A stretch of DNA of 64,000 bases from positions 1 to 64,000 of the forward strand of contig CAZNJE010000003.1 of the NCBI GenBank assembly GCA_964573295.1, read 5' to 3'. Below the pieces are notes generated by a model. It was given only the letters and a program-made list of their open reading frames with translations. It had not been told where the DNA came from and searched no databases. A program made the position numbers and the translations under genes. Positions 9,201 to 17,726 of the stretch are shown here, piece by piece (the stretch's first letter is position 1; each line of letters begins with the position of its first letter). Origin of the DNA: CAYQJL01 sp964573295 (lineage in GTDB: Bacteria; Eisenbacteria; RBG-16-71-46; CAIMUX01; WJJG01).

Positions 9201-9776
9201 GGTCTTGCTTCCTCCAACCTGGATTCGTGCGCCGGCCGGCAGCTCCCGGCGCTCGGGCGCGCGCGGGGTGAACCGCAGCGTGTCGGGCGCCGGGCCATCG
9301 CGCACCAGAGACCAGGCCGCTGGAAGATCGAGATCGAGGAACCGGTAGCTGGCCCGTACCGCCTCGCCGGGAGGAGCATCGCGTAGCCACAGCAGATAGC
9401 CGCCGGCCAGGTGCGGCTCGAAGTCACGACCAGCTTCGAAACGAAGACTGTCGCGCCAGACCCGCAGGGTCGTGGCATCGATCATCCGGTGCGCGAGCCA
9501 CAGCGTATCGCCCGCCGCGGGCCGTCCCAGCGATTCCTGTGTGGTACGCACCAGGAAGCCCCCCGGCGGCCCCGCGCGGTCGGTGTCGGCCGGGGCCGTT
9601 GCGGGCAGAGCCAGCCCAGACGTCAGACCGAAGAGAACAATCAGACCAACCGGTCGCGTCTGACAGAGCCCAATGGCAAGACCGAGCCGAATGGCAAGAC
9701 CGAGCCGAATGAGAAGGCCGAGACAAGCCACGCGGATGGGCCGCCCGCGCGGCTCCGGGATACCGCCGGCGCTCAC
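6288..9776 (-). CDS. Very large predicted outer-membrane beta protein of unknown function (SprA-like signatures)
   Basis: The protein is about 1160 aa with a hydrophobic signal region (LGLLIRLGLAIRLGLAIGL... LALPATAPA). An N-terminal segment contains LTDRNLPIQPEGTTAELSDL and DYTIDYASGELRFTSRRPV, and more than 600 residues of alternating beta-rich sequence follow, ending in RAFF. To my knowledge the first two phrases resemble conserved parts of large outer-membrane proteins of FCB bacteria, including the SprA/Sov translocon. SprA itself is about twice as long, so this is only a hint. The frame is open up to a GTG at 9914, overlapping the upstream gene by 86 bases. GTG at 9776 or 9731 would start nearer the signal peptide, but neither has a clear ribosome site. 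The gene sits between the propeller and BamA/TamA-like genes. Confidence 0.6.
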   Translation of the reverse strand: MSAGGIPEPRGRPIRVACLGLLIRLGLAIRLGLAIGLCQTRPVGLIVLFGLTSGLALPATAPADTDRAGPPGGFLVRTTQESLGRPAAGDTLWLAHRMIDATTLRVWRDSLRFEAGRDFEPHLAGGYLLWLRDAPPGEAVRASYRFLDLDLPAAWSLVRDGPAPDTLRFTPRAPERRELPAGARIQVGGSKTFALEFGNRQDVSLTQSLDLTLRGQLAPEVEVRAVLTDRNLPIQPEGTTAELSDLDKVFIEVRAPWGLANLGDIRVEEHGMRFLSHSREMEGALLRAGKPGTARGAAAVGRSVGVSRSTRLAVQEGKQGPYVLVSRDPADEEVLVAGSEQIWLDGERLRRGEDADYTIDYASGELRFTSRRPVLATQEVRVDFQVRQGGFERGYYWLQSAAGKEDRQLAIAYLREADDPDRSPLIPIGDEERETLAEAGDSTSAVRSGIEFVGAGEGPYELVEVDSLESPIFVYLGTDDQGDYRGAYEVDFRRVEDGKGDYRDSTLTGGETIYVYRGYRQADYLPGRRLPLPESRDVLAARTRLEVTEDLTIEAEGSFSWHDQNVLSPKDDGDNDGQAVFLSGRWRPVGSLGSPGGRSDLVELAVEHRDVSETYTSPEPLDPAFYHRRWNADPEVLDGRDRRTRAGLTVRPGAGLALNSAYERVEAKERFKGRRWTLGAERTGTLHGHLRWRRGRSEADGVDGTEQGVAARLGWDGPVRLEGDYEAEDLRRGPEGAADGQSYQRLQWSGAYERPASGLTLRGQAQWRWDYQRSGGERQSAGVRRYIQMGAQLTRRLTMADLLFAHRTQRDAAGETSRSNLANWTVEARSSDRWLLVNWRGNLTAEEAVLREERLVEVEPGLGHYDSLGHYVGIGDYEFYQAPADSALETRLESAVRMSIQPLRFLLPKDHAWANLEGRLYGRIDLGTPQAVGTLAGNAGSLLRGSGPVRRHNGLLRVELIQRASGAVPAPRVRYEERRYVERNVTGFERQRLANEVEGQVRWTPRTGLTGVGAAAWLDEEEITTRPAAGETQSFDRHRRREGSLESRWAFWGPLTARGRFEAGWDRFEPDERDQRTSEVTAGLIADLRGMGRIEAEVVRDWVEPYEASARLFTQRPPGWLTTLSGSIRPRSGYSVTLTMRIDRREDQSRVISGKMEMRAFF
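9666..9719 (-). repeat. 18-bp tandem repeat in the signal region of the large outer-membrane gene
   Basis: Three 18-bp units (plus-strand form gagccgaatggcaagacc) encode the repeated hydrophobic motif RLGLAI. The repeat lengthens the hydrophobic core of the signal segment without breaking the frame. Confidence 0.85.
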
Positions 9777-9828
9777 CCGCGCGTACTGCAATGCCGGGTC
9801 ACGCCGCCGTCGAGGCCGCCTCCACCCC

Positions 9829-10827
9829 TCAGCGCGACCGCGGGACACGCGAACTCTCCCGCTGCGCGTACTCGAGTTGGAGAACGACGATCCCACCGGT
9901 GTCGGCGTCCACACCGAGTAGGCGGTCGTTGCTGTCGGTGGCCAGGTCCGACAGCGGCCCTAGCTGCACGCCCGGGAGCGCGCGAACGGGTTCCTCGAGC
10001 GGGGCAACCCAGAGGCTCCCCTCCTCCCCGGGGGTGAAGAAGACGTTCCCCCAGCGGTCCACCGCCAGCGCCGGGCTCCGCCAGGGCCCTGCTGGCAGGC
10101 CCGCTGTCTCTTCCAGAAGGCGCGCGCGGCGCACCAGCCCATCAGGGTCGATCTCGAGCAGGGCGGGCGGATCGGCGGTCAGGACGTGGAGCTGGCCCCG
10201 GCCGTCCACCCCGATTCCCGCCGGGTTCCAGAGCGGCCACTGGCCGAGCTCGTCCAGACGGCGACTTCGGGTGCCTTCGGCCTCGATCCGGAAGAGTCCT
10301 CCGCCCTCACTGTCGAGCAGGTAGATCGTGCCGGCGCCGTCGACGCAGATGTCGCGGGGGCTGAGCGGCGCTCCTCCGAGCGGCCCCAGGATCACCTCCA
10401 GATCCAGCCTCTGCAGCCAGCGGCCGTGGAGATCATATAGATCGATGGTGAAGCCGTCCGGATCCAGCGCGTAGAGGGTGAGGCCGGACCCGGCGTGGAC
10501 CCGGCGGTAGAAGGTGAGCGCATACTCCTCGGGTGGGGTGTCGGCGAAGCCGACCCACTGTCCGAACTCGGTGACCAGGAAGAGGCGATGCCGCCGGCCC
10601 TCGATGCCGCAGACGAGGCCCGAGGGATGCGTCGAGAGGCTAACGACGTTGAGAGCAGCGTCTCCCGGTCGCAGCGCCCACCGGTCCCCGGCCACGATAC
10701 CGGTCGGCACGCGCACCTCCGCCAGGGGACGCTCGATCGTTTGGGCCATTCCCAAGGCGGTCATGGAGGCCCACACGAGAGCCGGCGCCGCCAGGGCGAA
10801 CCGGTATCGGCGCAGTATCCTGTCCAT
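9829..10827 (-). CDS. Secreted NHL/six-bladed beta-propeller protein
   Basis: This 332-aa protein has a signal peptide (FALAAPALVWASMTALGMAQ). It also has repeated propeller blades of the NHL type, for example GAPLSPRDICVDGAGTIYLL, GIGVDGRGQLHVL, ALAVDRWGNVFF and LATDSNDRLLGVD. These blades usually form a scaffold rather than an enzyme. It starts 12 bases after the DUF5683 gene stop and ends just before the giant outer-membrane gene, so co-transcription is very likely. A role as an envelope accessory subunit is inferred from position alone. The exact family within the propellers cannot be fixed by eye. Confidence 0.7.
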   Translation of the reverse strand: MDRILRRYRFALAAPALVWASMTALGMAQTIERPLAEVRVPTGIVAGDRWALRPGDAALNVVSLSTHPSGLVCGIEGRRHRLFLVTEFGQWVGFADTPPEEYALTFYRRVHAGSGLTLYALDPDGFTIDLYDLHGRWLQRLDLEVILGPLGGAPLSPRDICVDGAGTIYLLDSEGGGLFRIEAEGTRSRRLDELGQWPLWNPAGIGVDGRGQLHVLTADPPALLEIDPDGLVRRARLLEETAGLPAGPWRSPALAVDRWGNVFFTPGEEGSLWVAPLEEPVRALPGVQLGPLSDLATDSNDRLLGVDADTGGIVVLQLEYAQRESSRVPRSR

Positions 10828-10839
10828 GGAATCCCGCGA

Positions 10840-11724
10840 TCAGTTCAGCGGAACCTGGACGCCCACGCGCTGCGTCCCATCTCCGCCGGTCTCGAGATAG
10901 ACCCTCTGCGACCGCGATGTCTTCCCGGCCGACAGCGCCGCATCCACGGCGCTCACCACCCGGTTGAGCAGCGCCACCCCTATCATGTGGCCGGCCAGCC
11001 GGTAGGAGTTGCGGCTGTCCTTCCGCTGCTGGAGATAGTCTCGCCGGTAGGCGTCCGATTGCCAGGCCCACTGCTCGTCCCCCCGAGGACTGAAACGCGC
11101 CACATACTCCTCACGGGCTTCGAGGTCATCACCGTAGAGAGAACGCGCACCCCGCCTGATCGACTCGACGTAGTCATCGCTACTGCCATAGGCGCCCAGG
11201 TTGCGGTAGTAGTAGTCCTCCTTGCCGGAGGCATCGGCGATACCGGCGAACTCCTCCGCGTAATCGATGTAGCGGTTCTGGCGAACCTTACCTTGGACCC
11301 CCAAGAAGGCATAGGAGGCCAGAATCGCGACTTCGGCCACGATGAATGCCTTCGCCTTCGTGTGGTGGCCGGCCAAGTACTGCCCCCATCCCGGAATCAA
11401 CAACGAAGCGCCGATGAGCTTCCTTCGTGAGACGGCCCGCTCGTTCGGTTCGGCACTCGATGCGGGTTCAACACTCGAAGCGAGTTCGGCACTCGATACG
11501 GGCTCGACGCCCGTGGCGGCTGTCTCCCAGCCGGCCGTTTGAGCTTCCATCGCGGCGACACCGCTCTGAAATCCAGTGAAGTAGAGGTCTGCCGCCGCCG
11601 GAGGGGACCCCAGAAGCGTCACGGCGGGCAGGCTTGCCAGAAGCATCACGACGGGCAGGCCTGCCAGAAGCAGTCCCGCACATCGACGCCGGCACGGTTG
11701 TATCGAATCGTAGATGCCCCTCAT
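10840..11724 (-). CDS. DUF5683-type envelope protein (copy 1)
   Basis: The start ATG at 11724 has GGGAAGAGAGG immediately upstream, giving 294 aa. A hydrophobic signal region (CAGLLLAGLPVVMLLASLPA) is followed by a repetitive SSAEL/ASSVEP linker. The diagnostic segment RRKLIGASLLIPGWGQYLAG then leads into a transmembrane helix (AFIVAEVAILASYAFLG). The PGWGQ pattern is typical of DUF5683 proteins, small envelope proteins of unknown function common in the FCB group. The C-terminal half is Tyr/Arg/Asp-rich and ends in beta-like sequence. It is followed 12 bases later by the propeller gene. The same frame stays open far upstream, but that part is a shadow of the next gene. Confidence 0.75.
   Translation of the reverse strand: MRGIYDSIQPCRRRCAGLLLAGLPVVMLLASLPAVTLLGSPPAAADLYFTGFQSGVAAMEAQTAGWETAATGVEPVSSAELASSVEPASSAEPNERAVSRRKLIGASLLIPGWGQYLAGHHTKAKAFIVAEVAILASYAFLGVQGKVRQNRYIDYAEEFAGIADASGKEDYYYRNLGAYGSSDDYVESIRRGARSLYGDDLEAREEYVARFSPRGDEQWAWQSDAYRRDYLQQRKDSRNSYRLAGHMIGVALLNRVVSAVDAALSAGKTSRSQRVYLETGGDGTQRVGVQVPLN
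11449..11515 (-). repeat. 18-bp tandem repeat in DUF5683 copy 1
   Basis: About 3.5 units of an 18-bp repeat (plus-strand form ttcggcactcgatgcggg) encode an Ser/Glu/Ala/Pro linker between the signal region and the DUF5683 core. The unit is in frame. Confidence 0.8.
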
Positions 11725-11792
11725 CGCCTCTCTTCCCTCATTGCTCTCTCGTGCCCCTGCTGACCATCCGCCCTGCGCCCGAACGGAATGAA

Positions 11793-12830
11793 CTACCGCC
11801 CGAATGGAATGAACCGGCTGGTGAGCATCAACCGGGGATGCTCGTGATCGGGCACGCCTTCGACCTCGATGGTCATCGCCGTGTCTCTGTTCAGCCTCAC
11901 CTGGAGCTTGCGAGCTCCCAGGAAGGCGTCCACCGCCGAGACCAGGTGATTGAGGAAGATCATGCGCCCGGTGAAACTCGCCGCGCTCTGCAGATCCTCC
12001 CGATCGTCCCACAAGCCCTGATACAGGTGACGGCTGGTGGGCGTATCCCACCCGCAAGCATACGCATCCCGGGTGATGTAATCGAGAAAGCGGCCTCGAC
12101 TTCTTGACTCGAGCAAGACGATCAGGCTGTCCGCTTCCGCCGACCATTCGTCCTTGGGGCACCCGGCCTCCTCGCAGGCCGCCGGGTCCGGCGCGATCTC
12201 GTGATATCGCTCGTAATCCCACCACCGCTCGGCGAAATCGCCCATCTGATTGCGCTTCTCGTCCGCCCCATCCTTGAATGTCAAGTAGGCCACCCAGCCG
12301 GTCAGCTCCACCGCCGCGAAACCCAACGCTCGCAGCGTTGCGCCGTTCTTCCACTGTCCGGCCCCGGGCACCACGGCCGACATCAGGGCCGGCACGATAG
12401 CCCTCCTGCTGGGATTCGTCGGTTTCTCGGTTTCGCGGGCTTGCGCCAAGGAGGGCAGCTGAGGCCAGGCCGGCTGGGCTGGCTTGGCCGGCTGGGCCGG
12501 CTGGGCCGGCGTCACCGCACCCACCTCTCCGGCTCGATCCCATAGCGACAGCGCCGCGGAAGCGCCGCCCGCTGGCTGGATCCTCCCGGCGGCCCGAGCC
12601 TCGCCGAAGGTCTGCATCGCTACCGTCGCGGGGGTCCCGGCCGATGCCTGAACGCCCACGGCCGCCATTGCCGGCACCCGCGCGGCCTCTGCCGCTCCCG
12701 CGGCGCTCCGCACATCGGCGTCCCCGGCCAGCGCGCGCGGAGAGGAAGCCAACCCGGCGGCCAGGATCGACAGACCGAGCACGCACGCGGTCAAGGCCGT
12801 CCGGCCTCTCTGGGTTGCCTTCGTTGCCAT
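11793..12830 (-). CDS. DUF5683-type envelope protein (copy 2)
   Basis: This 345-aa protein has a signal peptide (ALTACVLGLSILAAGLASSPRALA) and an Ala/Pro/Gln-rich linker with QPAQPAKPAQPA repeats. The core RRAIVPALMSAVVPGAGQWK matches the PGWGQ-type motif of copy 1. The C-terminus again carries an LNHLVSAVDAFLGARKLQVR segment, parallel to LLNRVVSAVDAALSAGK in copy 1. The two are therefore tandem paralogues with diverged middles. AAGGGGAG precedes the ATG. It lies 15 bases after the M6 protease gene and 68 before copy 1. Function is unknown. Confidence 0.75.
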   Translation of the reverse strand: MATKATQRGRTALTACVLGLSILAAGLASSPRALAGDADVRSAAGAAEAARVPAMAAVGVQASAGTPATVAMQTFGEARAAGRIQPAGGASAALSLWDRAGEVGAVTPAQPAQPAKPAQPAWPQLPSLAQARETEKPTNPSRRAIVPALMSAVVPGAGQWKNGATLRALGFAAVELTGWVAYLTFKDGADEKRNQMGDFAERWWDYERYHEIAPDPAACEEAGCPKDEWSAEADSLIVLLESRSRGRFLDYITRDAYACGWDTPTSRHLYQGLWDDREDLQSAASFTGRMIFLNHLVSAVDAFLGARKLQVRLNRDTAMTIEVEGVPDHEHPRLMLTSRFIPFGR

Positions 12831-12845
12831 CGACTCCCCTTGCGC

Positions 12846-15800
12846 CTAGCGAACCACGGCCAGCTTGCGCAGGACACTCACCTCTTCCCCGCCGCCGCGG
12901 GCGCTGATCCGGGCCACATAGAGACCCGGCGCCACGTCCGACAGATCGAGCGGAATCACATCACCTTCTTGGCCGACCACGACATCGTCATAGAAGCGAT
13001 CCCAGACCTGGTGGCCCGAGGTGTCGTAGAGACGGATCTCGAGGTTTCCCGGCCGCCCCATCCGCACGCGCAGGGCCCCCTCGGAGCCCTCGACGGGATT
13101 GGGGGTGAAGACCAGCGCGTTCTCGTCGAGCAGCCCATCGTAGCCGAGCGGCGCCGGGACGAGACTGTTCGGATAGAAGAAGCTGCGGCGCGTGTCGCAG
13201 GTAGCGAGCCACATCTCTCCGGCGGCCATTGGCCGCGCCTCCAGTCCGGTGCGGATCACCGTGGCGAATCCTTCCTCATCCGCGGCCAACAGGCGCAACG
13301 CGCCACCGGGCCCGAGCGGTGCCAGGATCGGGCCGCTGCGAATTCCGTAGCCGACAACCACCGGATAGCCGGTGATCTCCTCGCCATCGGCGGACCAGGC
13401 ATGCAGGGATCCGTCGGCGCTTCCTTGCAAGATCTCGGGGATGTCGTCTCCGTTCAGGTCGGCGAACATGGGGCCCGAACGGACCGCCCCCACGATCGCG
13501 GCATCCGGGTGCCAAACCGATCTCGGCCAGCCCATCGCCGGCCGTCCGGCCATCTCCACCAGATGGACCTCACCAGACCGCGTGGTGGCGGCCAGTTCCA
13601 GCCGGCCGTCCCCGTCGGGATCGCCCACCGCGACGTAGCCGCCGGGGGCGCCACCCAGGTCGTACGGCCAGCCCGAAACGGTCTGGGCGCTGGCATCCCA
13701 GCAGGCGATTCTGCCCTCACCGCCAAGCGCAAAGATGCGGGCTTCCTCCGCTGTGGCGCCCTGGACGACCAGAATGCCCCGCACCGGCGCGGTCGCTGAT
13801 CCCACCTGCCGCGGCCAGCCCTCACGTACCGCAAACCCCGCGGCTTGCGAGCCGTCCGCCAGGAACACCTCGCCCCGTGCGTTGCCCCACAGCAGCACCG
13901 GCTGATCGGACTCGCCCAGCCGTCCGCCGGCCAGCGCGGTCACCGCGAAGCCGGGCTCACCCGCACGCCACTGCATGGCATTCGCCGCACCCGGGCGCAA
14001 TCCGCGCACACGTCCCTGGTTGTCGCCCACCACCAACACCGAATCCAGCGCGAGCGGCGCGGTCGTGAATCGCAGGTCGGGAAAGGCGTGATCGGTATCC
14101 GGATAGCGCAGGCGCAGGGCGTGATCAGCCGCCCCATCGAAGGCAAGAACGTGCGTATTCGTGGCTGCGGCCAGCAGGGCCCCCACCGGCCGATCGGCAT
14201 AGGCGAACGCCCCGTGGTGGGCGATCCCCGGCACGAAGCTACTGTCGGCGCGAGCCAAGACGCCGCCCTCGCCACCCGCAGTGAACCTCTGCAAATACGG
14301 CCCACCGGTCGTCCAGATCTCGTCGATCCCGTCGCCATCGATGTCCACGTTCACGACGCCACCGATACCGAACGGCTGCCCGGCGTAGCGCGGCCAACCC
14401 TCGGCCACGCGCCCGCGCTCGATCTGGACGCGCAGCGTGTCACCCATGGCCTCGATCACCTCGATCGAGATGTCGGTGTGGGCACCGGCGTTCGTTGCCG
14501 TACTGGGCTCGGTATCCGGGCCGAAACGGCTGTATCCCCCGGGGAACCAGTAATCGAACACCCCCCCGGTCCACTCCACGCTGTAGATATTGCCCAGGTC
14601 CTCGATCGCATCGGCTTCTTCGACATCCACCCCCCGCCGGTCACCGAAGATGTTGACGCAGCCGTAACAGATGCGGAACGCGTCCTCGATCGCCTTGTTG
14701 TCGACGTGCCAGATCAAGAGCCCCTCACCCGGCAAGAGGTAGTCGACTTCGTACTGCCCCAGCGTGTCGGGCGCCACGCCCAGCGAGTCGGTCACCTCCT
14801 GCGGGATGTTGCGAGGGCCCATGATCACGCCGGTCGTCGAATCGGCCTCGAGGTAGACGACCCCGTCCCCGTTGATGTCGTACGGCCGGTTCTCGACGAT
14901 GAAGTACTCCGAGCCGCTCAGATGCGCCTGATGCGCGCTTTCGGCGATCCCCTGGCCCCCGATGGGTACGAGCGCCATCTCGTTCTTGATCTGGACCGGT
15001 GGCAGATCGATCGTGCGGTCCTCGGTGATCCACTCGGCGTTGAGCCCTTCGGCGAAGAAGATCAGTTTCTGCCAGGGATCCACACTGGAGGGAATGGCCC
15101 CGCGGACGAAGACCTCCTGTTCCCGGTAGGGATCCCACACCCGGCCATACATCTGCTCGCCCGAATCCATCAGGCTGAACATGCCGACCTGCGGAACGAA
15201 GTTGAAGACGTTGTACAGATCGTAGAACCCGAGCTGATGGCCGTACTCGTGCACCATGACGCCGTTCAGTGCGCCCAGGAACCCGTCCTGACTGACCGTT
15301 TCGGGAACGACCAGGATCAGGTCGATGAAGAAGGTGGAATCCTGCACGGCCACCGGGTCGGCCAGAAAGATGTTGAAGCTCGGGATGTCGTACGGGCTGT
15401 TCAAGTTGATATCGCCCTGGTAGTCGGCGCCCGAGTGGAAGAGCAGGAAGCTCTCGTACTGCCGGAAGTCGGGCGGATCCTCCGAGCTGTCGGCGACCGC
15501 GTAGGAATCGCGCACGAAGCGCTCGGCCAGCGAAAGAATATCGACATCGAAGCCGCTCATCCACCACGGGCCATAGTCGGCCGTATCGCTCAGCGTGTAG
15601 GCCGAATCGTTTTCCGAAGGGTAGATGTCCCAATCCAGGACCACCGCGCCCCCGGACTGTTTGTGGTAGTAACTGGAAATCGCGGCGAGATGCCGGTCGA
15701 AGAAGGCCTTGTCGTGCGGCGGCGGATCCACCGCCACCTGGGCGGAGTCGGCGGGCCTGAGATCGAAACCACCGTCGAGTGTCGTGCTTTGGTCGCCCGC

Positions 15801-16211
15801 GCCGTCCTTGGCGAAGTCCACGCGGATCGCCAGCACGTGAATCGTATCGGGCTCGAAGGGCCGCGCGGCTGCCTCCGCCAGGAAAGCCCGCAGCTCGGCC
15901 GGCGACTGCGTCAGCAGATCCATCGGCGTTCGGTCGGGAAACCGCTCCTGCAGGCGCCGCCACAGGATGCCATCAGGCTGGGCCGGGAGGGACGGATCAC
16001 GCAGGATCGAGGGGAAACCCCGCATCTCGAAGCTGGAAGCCTCACCGACCGGATCCTGCCAGCCGGGTCCACCTCCGGCCGTGTTGGGCGCCGGCCGCAA
16101 CCGCATCGTGCGGTCGATCACCTCGTCGCCCGCCCAGCCGGGGCCCCCGGCGGCCAGGCCCGCCACTATCATGGAAAGGCCGGCCAGCAGCCGGCGCGCC
16201 GTGCGGCTCAC
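12846..16211 (-). CDS. Secreted M6-family metalloprotease with FG-GAP repeats and C-terminal sorting-type domain
   Basis: This 1121-aa predicted exported zinc protease begins with a signal peptide (LLAGLSMIVAGLAAGGPGWA). The catalytic motif VMVHEYGHQLGFYDLYN (HEYGH at about residue 320) and the distant immune-inhibitor-A-type context identify M6. Residues about 600-1000 are FG-GAP/VCBS-like repeats (VDIDGDGIDEIW, GDPDGDGRLELAAT, ADLNGDDIPEIL), which form a propeller. The last 85 residues (FTPNPVEGSEGALRVRMGRP ... GLYVARISA ... RKLAVVR) look like a Por/type IX sorting tail. The start is GTG with AAGGGGGAAC at good spacing. It lies 27 bases after the PorV-like gene, so it is probably a client encoded with its secretion machinery. 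Confidence 0.9.
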   Translation of the reverse strand: MSRTARRLLAGLSMIVAGLAAGGPGWAGDEVIDRTMRLRPAPNTAGGGPGWQDPVGEASSFEMRGFPSILRDPSLPAQPDGILWRRLQERFPDRTPMDLLTQSPAELRAFLAEAAARPFEPDTIHVLAIRVDFAKDGAGDQSTTLDGGFDLRPADSAQVAVDPPPHDKAFFDRHLAAISSYYHKQSGGAVVLDWDIYPSENDSAYTLSDTADYGPWWMSGFDVDILSLAERFVRDSYAVADSSEDPPDFRQYESFLLFHSGADYQGDINLNSPYDIPSFNIFLADPVAVQDSTFFIDLILVVPETVSQDGFLGALNGVMVHEYGHQLGFYDLYNVFNFVPQVGMFSLMDSGEQMYGRVWDPYREQEVFVRGAIPSSVDPWQKLIFFAEGLNAEWITEDRTIDLPPVQIKNEMALVPIGGQGIAESAHQAHLSGSEYFIVENRPYDINGDGVVYLEADSTTGVIMGPRNIPQEVTDSLGVAPDTLGQYEVDYLLPGEGLLIWHVDNKAIEDAFRICYGCVNIFGDRRGVDVEEADAIEDLGNIYSVEWTGGVFDYWFPGGYSRFGPDTEPSTATNAGAHTDISIEVIEAMGDTLRVQIERGRVAEGWPRYAGQPFGIGGVVNVDIDGDGIDEIWTTGGPYLQRFTAGGEGGVLARADSSFVPGIAHHGAFAYADRPVGALLAAATNTHVLAFDGAADHALRLRYPDTDHAFPDLRFTTAPLALDSVLVVGDNQGRVRGLRPGAANAMQWRAGEPGFAVTALAGGRLGESDQPVLLWGNARGEVFLADGSQAAGFAVREGWPRQVGSATAPVRGILVVQGATAEEARIFALGGEGRIACWDASAQTVSGWPYDLGGAPGGYVAVGDPDGDGRLELAATTRSGEVHLVEMAGRPAMGWPRSVWHPDAAIVGAVRSGPMFADLNGDDIPEILQGSADGSLHAWSADGEEITGYPVVVGYGIRSGPILAPLGPGGALRLLAADEEGFATVIRTGLEARPMAAGEMWLATCDTRRSFFYPNSLVPAPLGYDGLLDENALVFTPNPVEGSEGALRVRMGRPGNLEIRLYDTSGHQVWDRFYDDVVVGQEGDVIPLDLSDVAPGLYVARISARGGGEEVSVLRKLAVVR

Positions 16212-16238
16212 GTATAGTTCCCCCTTGAGCGTTCAAGG

Positions 16239-17381
16239 TCAAGGCATCGTGTCGGCTTGGGTGTCTTGATCGAAGAGAACGCCGACGGTCAGGTAGCTCA
16301 CCCGGTCCAGATCCAGTGCCTGTGGCACGCTCGAGTAATCGAAGCGCACCATCCTCCCGCGACCGAACGCAACGTCCAGGCCGGCTCCAAAGGTCAGCGA
16401 CTCGATTTCTCCCTCGGGATCGTGAACGTAGCCCATGCGGAAGTGGAGCCGCTCCTGAATGGACAGCTCGACGCCCGCGTTCAGGAGTTGCTCCATTGCG
16501 CCCCACCCCAGCTTGGGCGCGGTTTCGATGTCGACCTCCGGGCTCTCGTAGTCGATGAGCGCCTTGTTGAAATCGAATACCCCGGTCGCGCGCAGTGCGT
16601 TGCTGCTGTAGAATTCCAAGGCGAGACCGGCCTTCAAGTTGTGCGGCAGCGGGTCGCCCTGATCGGCCTCGATGTAGACCAGTTTCGAACCCAGGTTCTG
16701 GACATTCACGCCCAGCGCGTAGGGCAACGGATCACCGCTCAGGCTGGGAAGCGGAAGGGTTCCCTGGGCGAGAGCACCCAGGTCCACGGCCCAGGCATCC
16801 GCTTGGCCATCCTTTTCGACGCCGACGATCGACATGGCCCATTCGGGGGCCAGGTCGACCCACACGAATTTCAGGGCGACGCCGATGTCGAGGGCACCCA
16901 AGAGCCCCCCGCTTCCCCACGGTGCCATCGGATCCCCGATCAGCCGGGTGCCGAAGGCCACGGTCGGCACCGCCTCGTAGCTGCTGAAGAATCCGTAGGA
17001 GGTACCTTCCTCGTCCACCGCCTCGGTCCGGCCGTAGGACAGGTACATCAGGTCGAAGCCGATACCCCCCACATCCCCCAGCGACTGGGAGTAGGCCAGA
17101 TTCAGGTAGTAGACATCATCAGCCAGATCGGGCACGAGCTTGACGACGGTGGTGGACACCTCCCGGGAGTGGGCTTGTGCCAGGAGCGCGGGATTCCACC
17201 AGACCGACTGACCCCGCTGAGGCAACGCCACGCCCGCCTGTCCCATGCCCGTGGCCCGGGCCCCGGGCTTGATTTTCAGGATACCCGTACCGCCGTGCGT
17301 CTGGGCATGGGCGTCCGGCGGACACAGCCACAGCAATGTCGCCGCCAGGATCAGTAGGCTCGCAATGCGAATTGGTTTCAT
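16239..17381 (-). CDS. PorV/PorQ-family outer membrane barrel protein
   Basis: This is a 380-aa FadL-like barrel of the PorV/PorQ family. It has a signal peptide (ASLLILAATLLWLCPPDAHAQ), then the family-typical mature N-terminus GTGILKIKPGARATGMGQAG and NPALLA, then alternating beta strands and a late LTVGVLFD. In type IX secretion PorV shuttles cargo from the translocon to the PorU sortase. Here it directly follows a PorU-like gene, the order seen in Bacteroidota, which supports the call. A GTG at 17390 would add three residues, but AAGAGG lies 8 bases before the ATG at 17381, so I prefer that. PorV and PorQ cannot be told apart by eye. Confidence 0.85.
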   Translation of the reverse strand: MKPIRIASLLILAATLLWLCPPDAHAQTHGGTGILKIKPGARATGMGQAGVALPQRGQSVWWNPALLAQAHSREVSTTVVKLVPDLADDVYYLNLAYSQSLGDVGGIGFDLMYLSYGRTEAVDEEGTSYGFFSSYEAVPTVAFGTRLIGDPMAPWGSGGLLGALDIGVALKFVWVDLAPEWAMSIVGVEKDGQADAWAVDLGALAQGTLPLPSLSGDPLPYALGVNVQNLGSKLVYIEADQGDPLPHNLKAGLALEFYSSNALRATGVFDFNKALIDYESPEVDIETAPKLGWGAMEQLLNAGVELSIQERLHFRMGYVHDPEGEIESLTFGAGLDVAFGRGRMVRFDYSSVPQALDLDRVSYLTVGVLFDQDTQADTMP

Positions 17382-17507
17382 GCTAAGCACCTCTTACCGT
17401 GTGGGAAATGGTCGCGCGGAGGCGACACGGCCTCCTCCGATGACGGCCCTCCCGCTACAGCGAAAACACAGCGCCGCCTCGGGAGTTCCCTTTCTCGCCG
17501 GTTCATC

Positions 17508-17541
17508 TTCAAGAAACAAAAGCTCCTACAGCGGTAGGCCC
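17508..17541 (-). terminator. Possible weak terminator after the PorU-like gene
   Basis: The minus strand reads CCTAC-cgct-GTAGG followed by agcttttgtttcttg, a 5-bp stem with a T-rich tail. The stem is short for a GC-rich genome, so read-through into the PorV-like gene is likely. Confidence 0.3.
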
Positions 17542-17615
17542 GAACGAGGCTAGCACAGCCTCGCGAGACGGCTCAACCTCGCCTCACCCTCGCCTGGAGA
17601 TCGCCGCAAACTCAC

Positions 17616-17681
17616 ATCGAACTCACCTCGAACTTGCCTCGAACTCGCCCTGAACTCACCTCGAGCCCGCCTCGAACTCGC
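17616..17681. repeat. 11-bp tandem repeat, 6 units, intergenic
   Basis: Six contiguous 11-bp units (ctcgaactcgc and variants) lie directly downstream of the PorU-like stop. The unit is not a multiple of three. Confidence 0.9.
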
Positions 17682-17726
17682 CGCCGGAACAGCCCCAGCC
17701 GCCGTGGCGGGAGCCGCCCCCCCTTG

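Larger units (their letters stand above)
17391..17726. other. 336-bp gap between PorU-like and PorV-like genes
   Basis: No coding region is evident. On the minus strand, just after the PorU-like stop, comes a six-unit 11-bp repeat (17616-17681), then a small hairpin followed by a T-rich run (about 17508-17541), then the PorV leader. A partial terminator here could reduce read-through and set a separate PorV promoter. No convincing -35/-10 pair was found. Confidence 0.5.

Noticed and set aside
10840..12786. Extension of DUF5683 copy 1 to 648 residues
   Set aside because: The upstream part is a frame shadow of copy 2. A good ribosome site and a signal peptide support the start at 11724.
13845..16217. 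Long plus-strand open frame of 790 codons
   Set aside because: It is antisense to the M6 protease gene. It has no recognisable domain and its composition is that of a GC-rich shadow.
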